Of a DNA stretch of 64,000 bases, positions 34,323 to 41,859 are shown piece after piece (the stretch's first letter is position 1; each line of letters starts with the position of its first letter). The translations under genes and the position numbers were made by a program. The stretch comes from Pseudomonas entomophila. GTDB taxonomy: Bacteria; Pseudomonadota; Gammaproteobacteria; Pseudomonadales; Pseudomonadaceae. The notes under the pieces are model-generated. The model did no database searches. It was given only the letters and a program-made list of their open reading frames with translations, and was not told the origin of the DNA. The stretch is from the NCBI RefSeq assembly GCF_013523165.1, contig NZ_JAAMQI010000011.1, forward strand, positions 62,001-126,000. The letters are read 5' to 3'.

Positions 34323-35510
34323 ATGTCCGCTTCTCTTCCTCCCCTGTCGACCCCATCGAAACCTGCCATCGCCAAGATGGAAGCGTCCATGGCCTTGGGT
34401 AGCTTCGCCATCGGTACTGGCGAATTCGCCATCATGGGCCTGATGCCCGACATCGCCGGCAACCTCAACCTGAGCGAGCCGCAGGTCGGTCATGCGATCA
34501 GTGCCTACGCCCTGGGCGTGGTGGTCGGCGCGCCGGCGTTGGCGATCCTGGGCGCCAAGCTGCTGCGCAAGCACATGCTGCTGTTGCTCATGCTGCTGTA
34601 CACCCTGGGCAACCTGGCCACGGCGTTCGCGCCGTCGTTTTCCAGCCTGGTGGCGTTCCGCTTCGTCAGCGGCCTGCCCCATGGGGCCTACTTCGGTATC
34701 GCGGCCGTGGTCGCCTCGAGCATGGTCCCGAGCAACCAGCGCGCCGGCGCCGTGGCGAGGGTGATGCTGGGGTTGACCCTGGCCATGTTGCTGGGCAACC
34801 CGATCGCCACGTTCCTGGGGCAGTTCTTCGGCTGGCGCTCGGCCTTCGTGCTGGTCGGTGTCCTGGCCCTGTGCACCGTCGCGCTGGTGGCACGCTATGT
34901 GCCGCAACCCCATGACGAAGTGCGCAGCGACCCACGCCGTGAACTGCACGCCTTCACCAAACCGCAGGTGTGGATGGCGCTGGGCATCGCCTCGATCGGC
35001 TTTGCCGGCATGTTCTGCGTGTTCAGCTACCTGGCGCCGACCATGCTCGAGGTGACCCGGGTGTCGCCGCAGTGGATTCCGTTCGGGCTGGCCGCCTTCG
35101 GGCTCGGCGGCATCGTCGGCAACATCGCGGGCGGCAAGCTGTTCGACCGGCTGGGCTTCCGGGCCGTGGGGCTGGTGCTGGTCTGGTCGATGCTGGTGCT
35201 GGTGTTCTTCTCGTTCGCGGCGCAGTCGCTGTGGACCTTGCTGCCGTCCGTTGCGTTGGTGGGCACCATGATCGCCTTGGCCGCACCCCTGCAGATCCGC
35301 CTGATGGACATCGCCCATGAGGCGCCCAGCCTGGCGGCGGCGTCGAACCATGCGGCCTTCAACCTGGCCAACGCACTGGGCCCCTGGCTCGGCGGGCTGG
35401 CCATCACGGCGGGCTGGGGCTGGACCAGCACGGGTTACATCGGTGCGGCGGCGGCCCTGGGTGGGCTGGTGCTGTTCCTCATCGCGCGCCGGATGAAGGA
35501 CGGGCATTGA
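34323..35510 (+). CDS. MFS efflux transporter, AraJ/arabinose-exporter-like
   Basis: A 12-helix major facilitator of the drug:H+ antiporter-1 type, 395 residues from the ATG at 34323 (AGAAGGATCC ribosome site). The N terminus contains GSFAIGTGEFAIMGLMPDIA, a hallmark of AraJ/SotB/YdhP-like exporters, then the motif-A-like loop GAKLLRKHMLL and helix-4 FRFVSGLPHGAYFGIAA. It probably exports sugars or small drug-like molecules; the substrate is not deducible. It is convergent with the Tus-like gene. Confidence 0.8.
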   Translation: MSASLPPLSTPSKPAIAKMEASMALGSFAIGTGEFAIMGLMPDIAGNLNLSEPQVGHAISAYALGVVVGAPALAILGAKLLRKHMLLLLMLLYTLGNLATAFAPSFSSLVAFRFVSGLPHGAYFGIAAVVASSMVPSNQRAGAVARVMLGLTLAMLLGNPIATFLGQFFGWRSAFVLVGVLALCTVALVARYVPQPHDEVRSDPRRELHAFTKPQVWMALGIASIGFAGMFCVFSYLAPTMLEVTRVSPQWIPFGLAAFGLGGIVGNIAGGKLFDRLGFRAVGLVLVWSMLVLVFFSFAAQSLWTLLPSVALVGTMIALAAPLQIRLMDIAHEAPSLAAASNHAAFNLANALGPWLGGLAITAGWGWTSTGYIGAAAALGGLVLFLIARRMKDGH

Positions 35511-35517
35511 GATCTTC

Positions 35518-35552
35518 CTGGCCTGGAGGACATCCCCTGTCGTTCAGGCCAG
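35518..35552. terminator. Possible bidirectional terminator hairpin
   Basis: CTGGCCTG (35518-35525) and CAGGCCAG (35545-35552) form an 8-bp perfect stem with a 19-nt loop in the 45-bp gap between two convergent genes. There is no T-tract, so confidence is low. Confidence 0.3.
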
Positions 35553-35555
35553 CCC

Positions 35556-36530
35556 TCAGGTGGGTTCGTAGACGACGCCGCCGAGCCGGTAGGTCGAATG
35601 CAAGGCGCCCTCCTTCACGGGCGCTTCGGGCTGGGTCGATTGCCCTTTCGGCCCTGGCAGGTACATGTGGCGCTGTGGCCACACCTCCTGCCGAGCCTTG
35701 ACGTCACGGCGCCGCTCACCACGCACGGCCTTGTCGAAGCGCTTCAAGTCACTCAGTTTCATCTGCCCTTCCCCGGCCAGCACGAAGACCGGCAGGTTGG
35801 CCTTGGGCTGCGCGTCCCATTTCATGCCGGTGGGGCCGAACCACAGCGTGCACCGGGGATGGGGCGCGATCTGCTTGTGCTTGATCAGGACGTCGGCGTC
35901 ATCGAGCCGGATGATCGCGGCCAGGTCCAGGTACTCGGGCGTCTGTTGCACGGGAATGTCTTCGGCGGCCGCGCGTAGCTTGGCCGCATGGGCCAGCTGT
36001 TCGCGAACCTTGGCCACCCGAATGCGCTCGGTGCTGGTGGTGTGCCCGGCCCAGGTGAACGAGAGGCGCCGGGGCGCGCCGTCGAACACGTGCAGGGTGC
36101 GCTGCAGCTGCTTGGTGCTGAACAGCGAGGAGCCCAAGGCCTTGCGCATCAGCTTCGGGCGCATTTCCGGCGCCAGGTTCTGGGCCACCCGCTCCGCTTC
36201 GATGGCATCCATCAGCGCGAGCTTGGCCGTGTTGACGGCCATGGCCAGCGGCAGCACCGACGCGCTGAGCTGAAAGTACCCCGGCAGGCGCATCACCGTG
36301 CCAGGTGCCTGGTCGATGTCCCGCTGGAACGTGCGCAGCGCAGTGATCGTCGCATCGATCGCCTGTTGCCCGGTCAGGGCTTCGACCTCGATGACGTCGG
36401 GTGTGCGCTGTTCCTGCAGGACAGGCAGCTGCCAGACCTTCCCGGCGACCACCAACGACGGCCAGGCCTCGTTGAACTGGGTGACTTCGGCGACCAGCCG
36501 TTGATAGGCGGCCTGAATGGCGTCGTACAT
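35556..36530 (-). CDS. tus: Tus-like DNA replication terminus site-binding protein
   Basis: A 324-residue basic protein with the sequence plan of the Ter-binding (Tus) family; E. coli Tus is 309 residues. Recognisable landmarks in order: RLPGYFQLS (compare RLPGVLCYQ), LQRTLHVFDGAPRRLSFTWA (compare YRTLTVLHDPATLRFGWA), the basic helix RIRVAKVREQLAHAAKLR, the interdomain strands RCTLWFGPTGMKW...LPVFVL (compare IARVWYKGQQ...TPLIALI), and a C-terminal RHMYLPG (compare RLHLYV). Such proteins bind Ter sites and block replication forks from one side. The ATG at 36530 has GAGGA 7 bases upstream. A strong promoter at 36671-36699 overlaps a repeated 19-bp motif, suggesting autoregulation. Family call by remembered motifs; no alignment was run. 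Confidence 0.7.
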   Translation of the reverse strand: MYDAIQAAYQRLVAEVTQFNEAWPSLVVAGKVWQLPVLQEQRTPDVIEVEALTGQQAIDATITALRTFQRDIDQAPGTVMRLPGYFQLSASVLPLAMAVNTAKLALMDAIEAERVAQNLAPEMRPKLMRKALGSSLFSTKQLQRTLHVFDGAPRRLSFTWAGHTTSTERIRVAKVREQLAHAAKLRAAAEDIPVQQTPEYLDLAAIIRLDDADVLIKHKQIAPHPRCTLWFGPTGMKWDAQPKANLPVFVLAGEGQMKLSDLKRFDKAVRGERRRDVKARQEVWPQRHMYLPGPKGQSTQPEAPVKEGALHSTYRLGGVVYEPT

Positions 36531-36654
36531 GGCTGCGTCCTCATGGCGTATGGAGCGGGAGATGGCGAAGGTCGCCTTTTACACCCCTCTTCTTGTTGAC
36601 TGCTTTTCACGTCACTGCGGTAGCTCATTGGGTGGTGCAATGTGATTCTTCAAT

Positions 36655-36673
36655 GACGGGGTGGTATAAAAAT
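36655..36673 (+). promoter_or_regulatory. Candidate Ter-like binding site, copy 1 (over the tus promoter)
   Basis: GACGGGGTGGTATAAAAAT. It overlaps the predicted -10/start region of the tus-like gene and recurs with one change at 36838-36856. It loosely resembles E. coli Ter (GTTGTAACTAAA against GTGGTATAAAAA, 8 of 12). Binding by the adjacent protein is inferred. Confidence 0.4.
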
Positions 36674-36699
36674 GTAGGGTGTTGAAGGGCCTTTGTCAA
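36671..36699 (-). promoter_or_regulatory. Predicted sigma-70 promoter of the tus-like gene
   Basis: On the minus strand TTGACA (36699-36694) and TACATT (36676-36671) are separated by exactly 17 bp, giving transcription toward the gene at 36530 with a leader of roughly 130 nt. The -10 abuts and overlaps the 19-bp motif at 36655-36673. Confidence 0.6.
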
Positions 36700-36837
36700 A
36701 GGGCTGTAGGTTTTTTGACCTGCGAAAGAGCACATCCGTACTCCACAGTATAGAGAGGTTGATTTTGTGCTGTCACTTGGCGGAGGTACGCCTACCCCTT
36801 CAGGGGTGGCGTCGCTGGATCACTGCGGCATGATTTC

Positions 36838-36856
36838 GACGGGGTGGTATATAAAT
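36838..36856 (+). promoter_or_regulatory. Candidate Ter-like binding site, copy 2
   Basis: GACGGGGTGGTATATAAAT, 18 of 19 identical to copy 1, same orientation, 183 bp to its right. The flanks also share TGATT a few bases upstream. Confidence 0.4.
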
Positions 36857-36884
36857 CGGTCCGCCATGGCTTGCGATGCCCATG

Positions 36885-36909
36885 AAAAAAGAGCACGGAT
36901 GTGCTCTTT
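36885..36909 (-). terminator. Rho-independent terminator of the fdh-type gene
   Basis: Read on the minus strand, AAAGAGCAC-ATCC-GTGCTCTTT is a 9-bp perfect stem whose 3' arm runs into six T residues. It lies 47 bases after the stop codon at 36956. Confidence 0.85.
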
Positions 36910-36955
36910 CGTCGAACCGGCAGCGGCAGCGCCGTGGCGCTGCCCTCCCCTGTCG

Positions 36956-38095
36956 TCATTGCCCAGGCTTGAGCACCACCTTGGTCCAGCCGTCGTCACG
37001 CGCGTCGAAATGGCGGTAGGCCTCCGGCCCCTGCTCCAGCCCCAGGCTGTGCGAGATGATCTGCGAGGGCTTGGCCCGTCCGTGGTGGATCAGCTCGGCG
37101 AGACGCCGGTTGTAGGCCTTCACGTTCGCCTGCCCCGTGCGGATCTGCTGGCCCTTGAACCAGAAGGCGCCGAAGTCGAAGGCCATCTTCCCTTCTTTGG
37201 CCAGATCGCTCTGCGCGCCAGGATCCTGCGGCACGAAGACGCCAACGACACCGATGCCGCCGGTGGCCCGCGTCGAGGCCACCAGATTGTTCATGGTCAG
37301 GTGGTTGGCTTCATGGCCATGGCGATCGCAGCATTGGTAGCCGACGCACTCGCACCCACGGTCGGTACCTTTGCCATGGGTCAGGTTGAGGATCTGCTCG
37401 ACGGCCTTGTCCTCGGCCGAGTTGATCGGCGTGGCGCCCAGTTGCGCAGCCAGTTTCAGGCGGTCTGGCTGGTGATCGACCACGAACACCTGGGCGGCAC
37501 CCTTGATCATTGCTGCGTGGGCGGCCATCAGGCCCACCGGGCCGGCGCCGTAGATGGCGATGCTCTCCCCCGGTTGCAGGCCTGCCAGTTCGGTGGCGTG
37601 CCAGCCGGTGGGGAAGATGTCCGACAGCATCACGTAGTCGTCTTCACGCTCCTGGGCGTCTTCCGGCAGCACCAGGCAGTTGAAGTCGCCATAGGGCACG
37701 CGCAGCAGTTCGGCCTGGCCGCCTGCGAAGGTGCCCATGTCGGCGAAGCCATAGGCCGCGCCTGCCGAACCGGGGTTCACGGTCAGGCAATAGCCGGTCA
37801 GGCCGCGCTCGCAGTTGTCGCAGAAGCCACAGCCGATGTTGAACGGCAGGCAGACGCGGTCGCCGACCTTGACCCGGTCGACCCCGACGCCGACCTCGAT
37901 GACTTCACCCATGTTTTCATGCCCGAAGATGCGACCTTGCTCGAAGGAGGTGCGGCCTTCGTACATGTGCAGGTCCGAGCCACAGATATTGGTGGTGGTG
38001 ACCCTGACCAGCACGTCGGTAGGTTTTTCGATCTTCGCGTCCGGTACGTTCTGGACGGAAACGTCACGAGGGCCGTTGTAGACGATCGCTTTCAT
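36956..38095 (-). CDS. Zinc-dependent MDR dehydrogenase, glutathione-independent formaldehyde dehydrogenase type
   Basis: A medium-chain dehydrogenase/reductase of 379 residues, close in plan to Pseudomonas FdhA (about 399). Catalytic-zinc residues are in TNICGSDLHMYEG and FGHENMGEV; the structural-zinc lobe has CGFCDNCERGLTGYC. The family-typical VNPGSAGAAYGFADMG and DIFPTGWHATELAG follow, then the NAD-binding AIYGAGPVGLMAAHAAMIKGA and a late GHEA insert. Expected reaction: NAD-linked oxidation of formaldehyde or related aldehydes without glutathione. It is a single-gene unit with its own terminator. Substrate specificity is uncertain because this clade also includes general alcohol dehydrogenases. 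Confidence 0.8.
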   Translation of the reverse strand: MKAIVYNGPRDVSVQNVPDAKIEKPTDVLVRVTTTNICGSDLHMYEGRTSFEQGRIFGHENMGEVIEVGVGVDRVKVGDRVCLPFNIGCGFCDNCERGLTGYCLTVNPGSAGAAYGFADMGTFAGGQAELLRVPYGDFNCLVLPEDAQEREDDYVMLSDIFPTGWHATELAGLQPGESIAIYGAGPVGLMAAHAAMIKGAAQVFVVDHQPDRLKLAAQLGATPINSAEDKAVEQILNLTHGKGTDRGCECVGYQCCDRHGHEANHLTMNNLVASTRATGGIGVVGVFVPQDPGAQSDLAKEGKMAFDFGAFWFKGQQIRTGQANVKAYNRRLAELIHHGRAKPSQIISHSLGLEQGPEAYRHFDARDDGWTKVVLKPGQ

Positions 38096-38286
38096 TACAG
38101 ACTCCTGGAAATATGGGTGGCGAGCAGCTCGCCGTCACTAGGTCAGGCGGACCCAGGCCAGGAGGGTTCAGCGCCCGGCCCGTGCAACTGACCGGTGGCG
38201 CTAATGACTGGAGGGACAGTGTCTGGGCGGCTTGGCAATCGGCTTGTGTTCGTCTCGCTGCCACGCGGCGGTTGCACCACGACGAC

Positions 38287-38320
38287 CGCGGGCAGGCCTA
38301 CCGAGGTGGGCCTGCCCGCG
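38287..38320. repeat. REP-like palindrome
   Basis: CGCGGGCAGGCC (38287-38298) and GGCCTGCCCGCG (38309-38320) form a 12-bp perfect stem with a 10-nt loop. It resembles a REP variant with GCAGGCC in place of GCAAGCC. It is 27 bases downstream of the permease gene's stop codon and may serve as its transcript end. Confidence 0.65.
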
Positions 38321-38347
38321 ATGGGCTGCACGCCGGCCCGTTCAGGT

Positions 38348-39757
38348 TCAGTCGTGAGCGCTCGCTACTCGCCCTGCCTTGATAGCCGCCGCCTGCTCGC
38401 GTGTCGCCAGGCAGTAGTACAGCGGCACCGTCACCAGCAACCCGAACAGCCAGGACAGGTCGGCGCCTTCGATCAGGTTCGAATAGGGCCCCACGTACAG
38501 CGCCGTATTGGCGAATGGCAGCTGCACCAGGATCCCGCAGGCGTAGGCGATGATCGCATGGTGATTGAAGCGGCCGTAGATGCCGCCGTCGGCACTGAAG
38601 ATCGAGGCGATGTCGTAGTGGCCTTTCTTGATCAGGTAGAAGTCGATCAGGTTGATCGACGCCCACGGCACCAGGACCAGCAACAGCGCCAGAATCAGCC
38701 CGATGAACTGGCCGATGAAGTCCGCCGACGCGTTCAGTGCCACGATCCCGCACCCGATCAGGATCAGCGAGGCCAGCACCACGCGCACCTTCACGCTGGG
38801 CGTCCAGTGGGCGAAGAAGGTCTGGATCGCGGTGACGATCGACAGCACCGCACCGTACAGGTTGAGGGCGTTGTGGCTGATGATGTTGAGCAGGAACAGC
38901 ACCATCAGCACCGGCCCGAGCCAACCGGTGGCCTGCTTGACCGCCTCCATCGCATCGGTACCCTGCGGCACACACAGCACCGCCACCGCGCCGAAGCTGA
39001 AGCACAGGATCGTGCCCAGGGTCGCACCGAAATAAGTGGCCCAGAACGGCTTGGCGATGCCGATCTCCTTGGGCAGGTAGCGCGAGTAATCGGAGGTGTA
39101 GGGCGAGAAGCTGATCTGCCAGATGGTGCCCAGCGACACGGTGGCGACGAACCCTGACAGGTTGAAGGCGCCGCGGCTGAAGAAGTCGGCTGGCAGCTCC
39201 TGGCTGAACATCATGATGAAGCCGGCCAGCAAGGCCGAGCCCATCACCCAGGTGCCGATGCGATTCAGGCCATGGATGAAGCGGTAGCCGATCACGCCGA
39301 TGGCCGTGGCGCTCAGGGCACCAATGACGATGGCGGTCGGCATGGGCACGCCGGGGGCGATGCCATGGATCGACTTGCCCGCCAGGACGATGTTGGAGAT
39401 GAAGAAGCCGACGTAGATCAAGGCGGTGAAGAAGACGATCAGCAAGGCGCCATAGCGGCCGAACTGCCCACGGCTCTGCACCATCTGCGGAATGCCCAGC
39501 TGCGGTCCCTGCGCAGAGGCCAGGGCGATGACCACGCCCCCGATGAGGTGCCCGAGTGCGATGGCGATCAACCCCCAGAGCAGGTTCAGGTTGAACACCT
39601 GGACCACCATGGCGCCGGTCACGATGGGCAGGGGCGCGATGTTGGTGCTGAACCAGAGGGTGAACAGGTCGCGCGCCTTCCCGTGGCGCTCGGCAGGTGG
39701 AACGTAATCGACCGTGTGATTCTCGACAAGCTGGTGCTGCGAAGACGGCTGGGACAT
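38348..39757 (-). CDS. NCS1-family purine/cytosine-type permease
   Basis: Imports a nucleobase, hydantoin or similar N-heterocycle through the inner membrane. The 469 residues form about 12 hydrophobic helices. Family markers are FTLWFSTNIAPLPIVTGA in helix 1, GHLIGGVVIALASAQGPQLGIPQM (helix 2 substrate region), SFSPYTSDYSRYLP, and LIDFYLIKKGHYDI near the end, as in CodB/NCS1 proteins. It is transcribed away from the flavin reductase/monooxygenase pair; the shared intergenic region carries operator-like sites, which ties transport to the catabolic genes. Confidence 0.85.
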   Translation of the reverse strand: MSQPSSQHQLVENHTVDYVPPAERHGKARDLFTLWFSTNIAPLPIVTGAMVVQVFNLNLLWGLIAIALGHLIGGVVIALASAQGPQLGIPQMVQSRGQFGRYGALLIVFFTALIYVGFFISNIVLAGKSIHGIAPGVPMPTAIVIGALSATAIGVIGYRFIHGLNRIGTWVMGSALLAGFIMMFSQELPADFFSRGAFNLSGFVATVSLGTIWQISFSPYTSDYSRYLPKEIGIAKPFWATYFGATLGTILCFSFGAVAVLCVPQGTDAMEAVKQATGWLGPVLMVLFLLNIISHNALNLYGAVLSIVTAIQTFFAHWTPSVKVRVVLASLILIGCGIVALNASADFIGQFIGLILALLLVLVPWASINLIDFYLIKKGHYDIASIFSADGGIYGRFNHHAIIAYACGILVQLPFANTALYVGPYSNLIEGADLSWLFGLLVTVPLYYCLATREQAAAIKAGRVASAHD

Positions 39758-39826
39758 AGGATTTTAGCTCGAAAGGTCGTTTTTATCGTTGTACGGAAAC
39801 CGCTCTGGGCGGCCTCTCAGCTGAGG

Positions 39827-39847
39827 ACCATATTATGGTATTCCAAA
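39827..39847. promoter_or_regulatory. Operator O1 (GntR-type) on the permease promoter
   Basis: ACCATA-T-TATGGT (39827-39839) is a perfect inverted repeat that runs into TATGGTATTCCAAA, a degenerate form of the TATGGTATACCATA site at O3. It covers the predicted -10 of the permease promoter. Confidence 0.6.
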
Positions 39848-39857
39848 CTTTTGACAA
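39830..39857 (-). promoter_or_regulatory. Predicted promoter of the permease gene
   Basis: On the minus strand TTGTCA (39857-39852), 16-bp spacer, TAATAT (39835-39830). Operator O1 overlaps the -10, consistent with repression. Confidence 0.5.
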
Positions 39858-40005
39858 CACTGATCCGCCGTAAATCGCGCGTTCTGATCTGTTCAGGATC
39901 ACCTTCGCCGCTTTCGCTGAATCCATTCAGGCCTTGAATTACGTGGCCTCCAGCCGCTCATCCTGTTTTTTTACGCCCTGCAAAAAGCGCTTGCAAATCG
40001 AGTAT

Positions 40006-40019
40006 TACGGTATACCATC
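40006..40019. promoter_or_regulatory. Operator O2 (GntR-type) upstream of the flavin reductase/monooxygenase unit
   Basis: TACGGTATACCATC contains the GGTATACC core found at O3. A TTGCAA box (39991-39996) stands 20 bases left of the TATACC core, the same geometry as at O3, so a promoter-overlapping operator is likely. Confidence 0.6.
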
Positions 40020-40064
40020 AGACACATCAACTATAAAAAACGGCCCCCAATCGAGGATCACGCC

Positions 40065-40550
40065 ATGATTGACGCAACCGTCTACAAGAACGTCCTGGGC
40101 TCGTTCCCCTCCGGCGTCACGGTCATCACTACCCTGGACGACGACGGCTCGATCGTCGGCCTGACCGCCAGCGCGTTCTCCTCCCTGTCGATGGACCCGC
40201 CCCTGGTGCTGTTCTGCCCGAACTACACCTCCGACTCCTACCCGGTGCTGATCCGCAACAAGCGTTTCGCCATCCACCTGCTCTCCGGTGACCAGCAGGC
40301 CGAAGCCTATGCTTTCGCCCGCAAGGGCAAGGACAAGGCCGCCGGCATCGAGTGGACCTTGAGCGAGCGCGGCAACCCGCTGCTGGCCAACGCCACCGCC
40401 ATCATCGAATGCGAACTGTGGCGCGAATACGAAGGGGGCGATCACGCCATCATGGTCGGCAAGGTCGACAACCTGATCGTGCCGGCCGATGCACCGAACC
40501 CCATGATCTATTGCCGCGGCAAGATGGCCAGCCTGCCAGCCTTCAGCTGA
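40065..40550 (+). CDS. Flavin reductase-like protein 1 (two-component monooxygenase reductase)
   Basis: A 161-residue protein of the HpaC/RutF/NtaB-like flavin reductase family: FPSGVTVITT, GLTASAFSSLSMDPPLVLFC (flavin phosphate-binding region) and late GDHAIMVGKVDNL. It would supply reduced FMN or FAD to the luciferase-like monooxygenase encoded 87 bases downstream. A second copy of the same family lies at 44840-45325, about two-thirds identical by eye. Its promoter region carries operator O2. Confidence 0.85.
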   Translation: MIDATVYKNVLGSFPSGVTVITTLDDDGSIVGLTASAFSSLSMDPPLVLFCPNYTSDSYPVLIRNKRFAIHLLSGDQQAEAYAFARKGKDKAAGIEWTLSERGNPLLANATAIIECELWREYEGGDHAIMVGKVDNLIVPADAPNPMIYCRGKMASLPAFS

Positions 40551-40637
40551 GCCAGAGGTCGCTCGCGGGCCCGCGCCCGCCCTGCCCGCCCCAGCCTGCC
40601 CGGCAGGCCACTCCGACAATTCTCAGAGGAAAGCCCC

Positions 40638-41681
40638 ATGAAGTTTTCGTTGTTCGTGCACATGGAACGTTGGGATGACCAGGTCAGCCATCGCCAGCTG
40701 TTCGAAGACCTGACCGAACTGACCCTGATGGCCGAAGACGGCGGTTTCAGTACTGTCTGGATCGGCGAACACCACGCCATGGAATACACCATCTCGCCCA
40801 GCCCGATGCCCTTGCTGGCCTACCTGGCGGCGCGCACCGAAACGATTCGCCTGGGTGCCGGCACCATCATCGCGCCGTTCTGGAACCCGATCCGCGTGGC
40901 GGGTGAATGCGCCCTGCTGGACGTGATCAGCAACGGGCGCATGGAGGTCGGGCTGGCCCGGGGCGCCTACCAGTTCGAGTTCGACCGCATGGCCAACGGC
41001 ATGCCGGCGACCGAGGGCGGCAAGGCCCTGCGCGAGATGGTCCCGGCGGTGCGTGAACTGTGGAAAGGCGACTACGCCCACGAGGGCGAGGTGTACAACT
41101 TCCCCACCTCGACCAGCGTCCCCAAGCCGGTGCAGAACGGCATGCCGCCCATGTGGATCGCCGCCCGCGACCCCGACTCGCACAACTTCGCGGTCAAGCA
41201 TGGTTGCAACGTGATGGTCACGCCGCTGATGAAGGGCGACGAGGAAGTGCTGGACCTGAAGAACAAGTTCCAGGCCGCGCTCGACAACAACCCGGACGTC
41301 CCCCGCCCTCAGCTGATGGTGCTGCGCCACACCCACGTGCACAGCCCGGCAGACCCCGAGGGCTGGAAGGTGGGCGCCGAGGCGATCTCGCGCTTCTACC
41401 GCACCTTCGACGCCTGGTTCGGCAACAAGACCACGCCGGTCAATGGCTTCCTGGCACCGAGCCCGGAATCCAAGTTCGCCGAAGTGCCCGCCTTTGCGCT
41501 GGAGAACATCCGCAAGAACACCATGATCGGCACGCCGGAAGAGATCATCGCGCGGATCAGGTACTACCAGGAACTGGGCGTCGACGAGTTCAGCTTCTGG
41601 TGCGACAACAGTCTGCCCCATGCCGAGAAGAAGAAGTCGCTGGAGCTGTTCATCAAGGAAGTGGTGCCGGCGTTTCGTTGA
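40638..41681 (+). CDS. Luciferase-like (LLM) flavin-dependent monooxygenase
   Basis: A TIM-barrel class F3/bacterial-luciferase-type oxygenase of 347 residues that uses reduced flavin and O2. Recognisable segments: MKFSLFVHMERWDD at strand 1, FSTVWIGEHHAMEYTISPSPM, RLGAGTIIAPFWNPIRVAGECALLD, NGRMEVGLARGAYQFEF and the C-terminal IGTPEEIIARIRYYQELGVDEF. AGAGGAAAG precedes the ATG. With the neighbouring reductase and NCS1 permease it resembles the logic of RutA/RutF in uracil ring opening or PyrA/PyrE in pyridine degradation. The substrate is unknown. Confidence 0.85.
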   Translation: MKFSLFVHMERWDDQVSHRQLFEDLTELTLMAEDGGFSTVWIGEHHAMEYTISPSPMPLLAYLAARTETIRLGAGTIIAPFWNPIRVAGECALLDVISNGRMEVGLARGAYQFEFDRMANGMPATEGGKALREMVPAVRELWKGDYAHEGEVYNFPTSTSVPKPVQNGMPPMWIAARDPDSHNFAVKHGCNVMVTPLMKGDEEVLDLKNKFQAALDNNPDVPRPQLMVLRHTHVHSPADPEGWKVGAEAISRFYRTFDAWFGNKTTPVNGFLAPSPESKFAEVPAFALENIRKNTMIGTPEEIIARIRYYQELGVDEFSFWCDNSLPHAEKKKSLELFIKEVVPAFR

Positions 41682-41804
41682 GTGCGCCAGGGCAGCTCTA
41701 ACTACCCGGTAGCCCCTGGGCCGCGACCCGCCCCACCGCGGCCTAGCCCTTACGGGACCACGATCCAGCCCGACGTCTTTTCCGCATCCCCTGTTGCAGT
41801 TATC

Positions 41805-41826
41805 GTCTTATGGTATACCATAAGAC
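41805..41826. promoter_or_regulatory. Operator O3: perfect 22-bp palindrome before the second catabolic unit
   Basis: Half-site GTCTTATGGTA followed by its exact reverse complement. The TGGTATACCA centre fits GntR/FCD-type operators. A TTGCAG box (41794-41799) sits 20 bases left of TATACC, as at O2. The site is about 34 bases ahead of the DUF1185 gene start. Confidence 0.75.
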
Positions 41827-41859
41827 AACAAGCCCCGAGCAATCGCCATGGAGCCGCTC

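Larger units (their letters stand above)
36531..36955. other. 425-bp region between tus-like gene and fdh-type gene
   Basis: No gene. It holds the tus promoter, two direct copies of a 19-bp motif, a 17-bp perfect inverted repeat (36723-36739 against 36895-36911) and the terminator of the upstream minus-strand dehydrogenase gene. Confidence 0.7.
39758..40064. other. Divergent control region of the permease and monooxygenase units
   Basis: This 307-bp region without a gene contains the predicted permease promoter with operator O1 and, near the flavin reductase start, operator O2. Confidence 0.6.

Noticed and set aside
38287-38320. Palindrome considered as an operator for the permease
   Set aside because: It lies downstream of the permease gene's 3' end and resembles a REP variant; the operators are at the other end of the gene.
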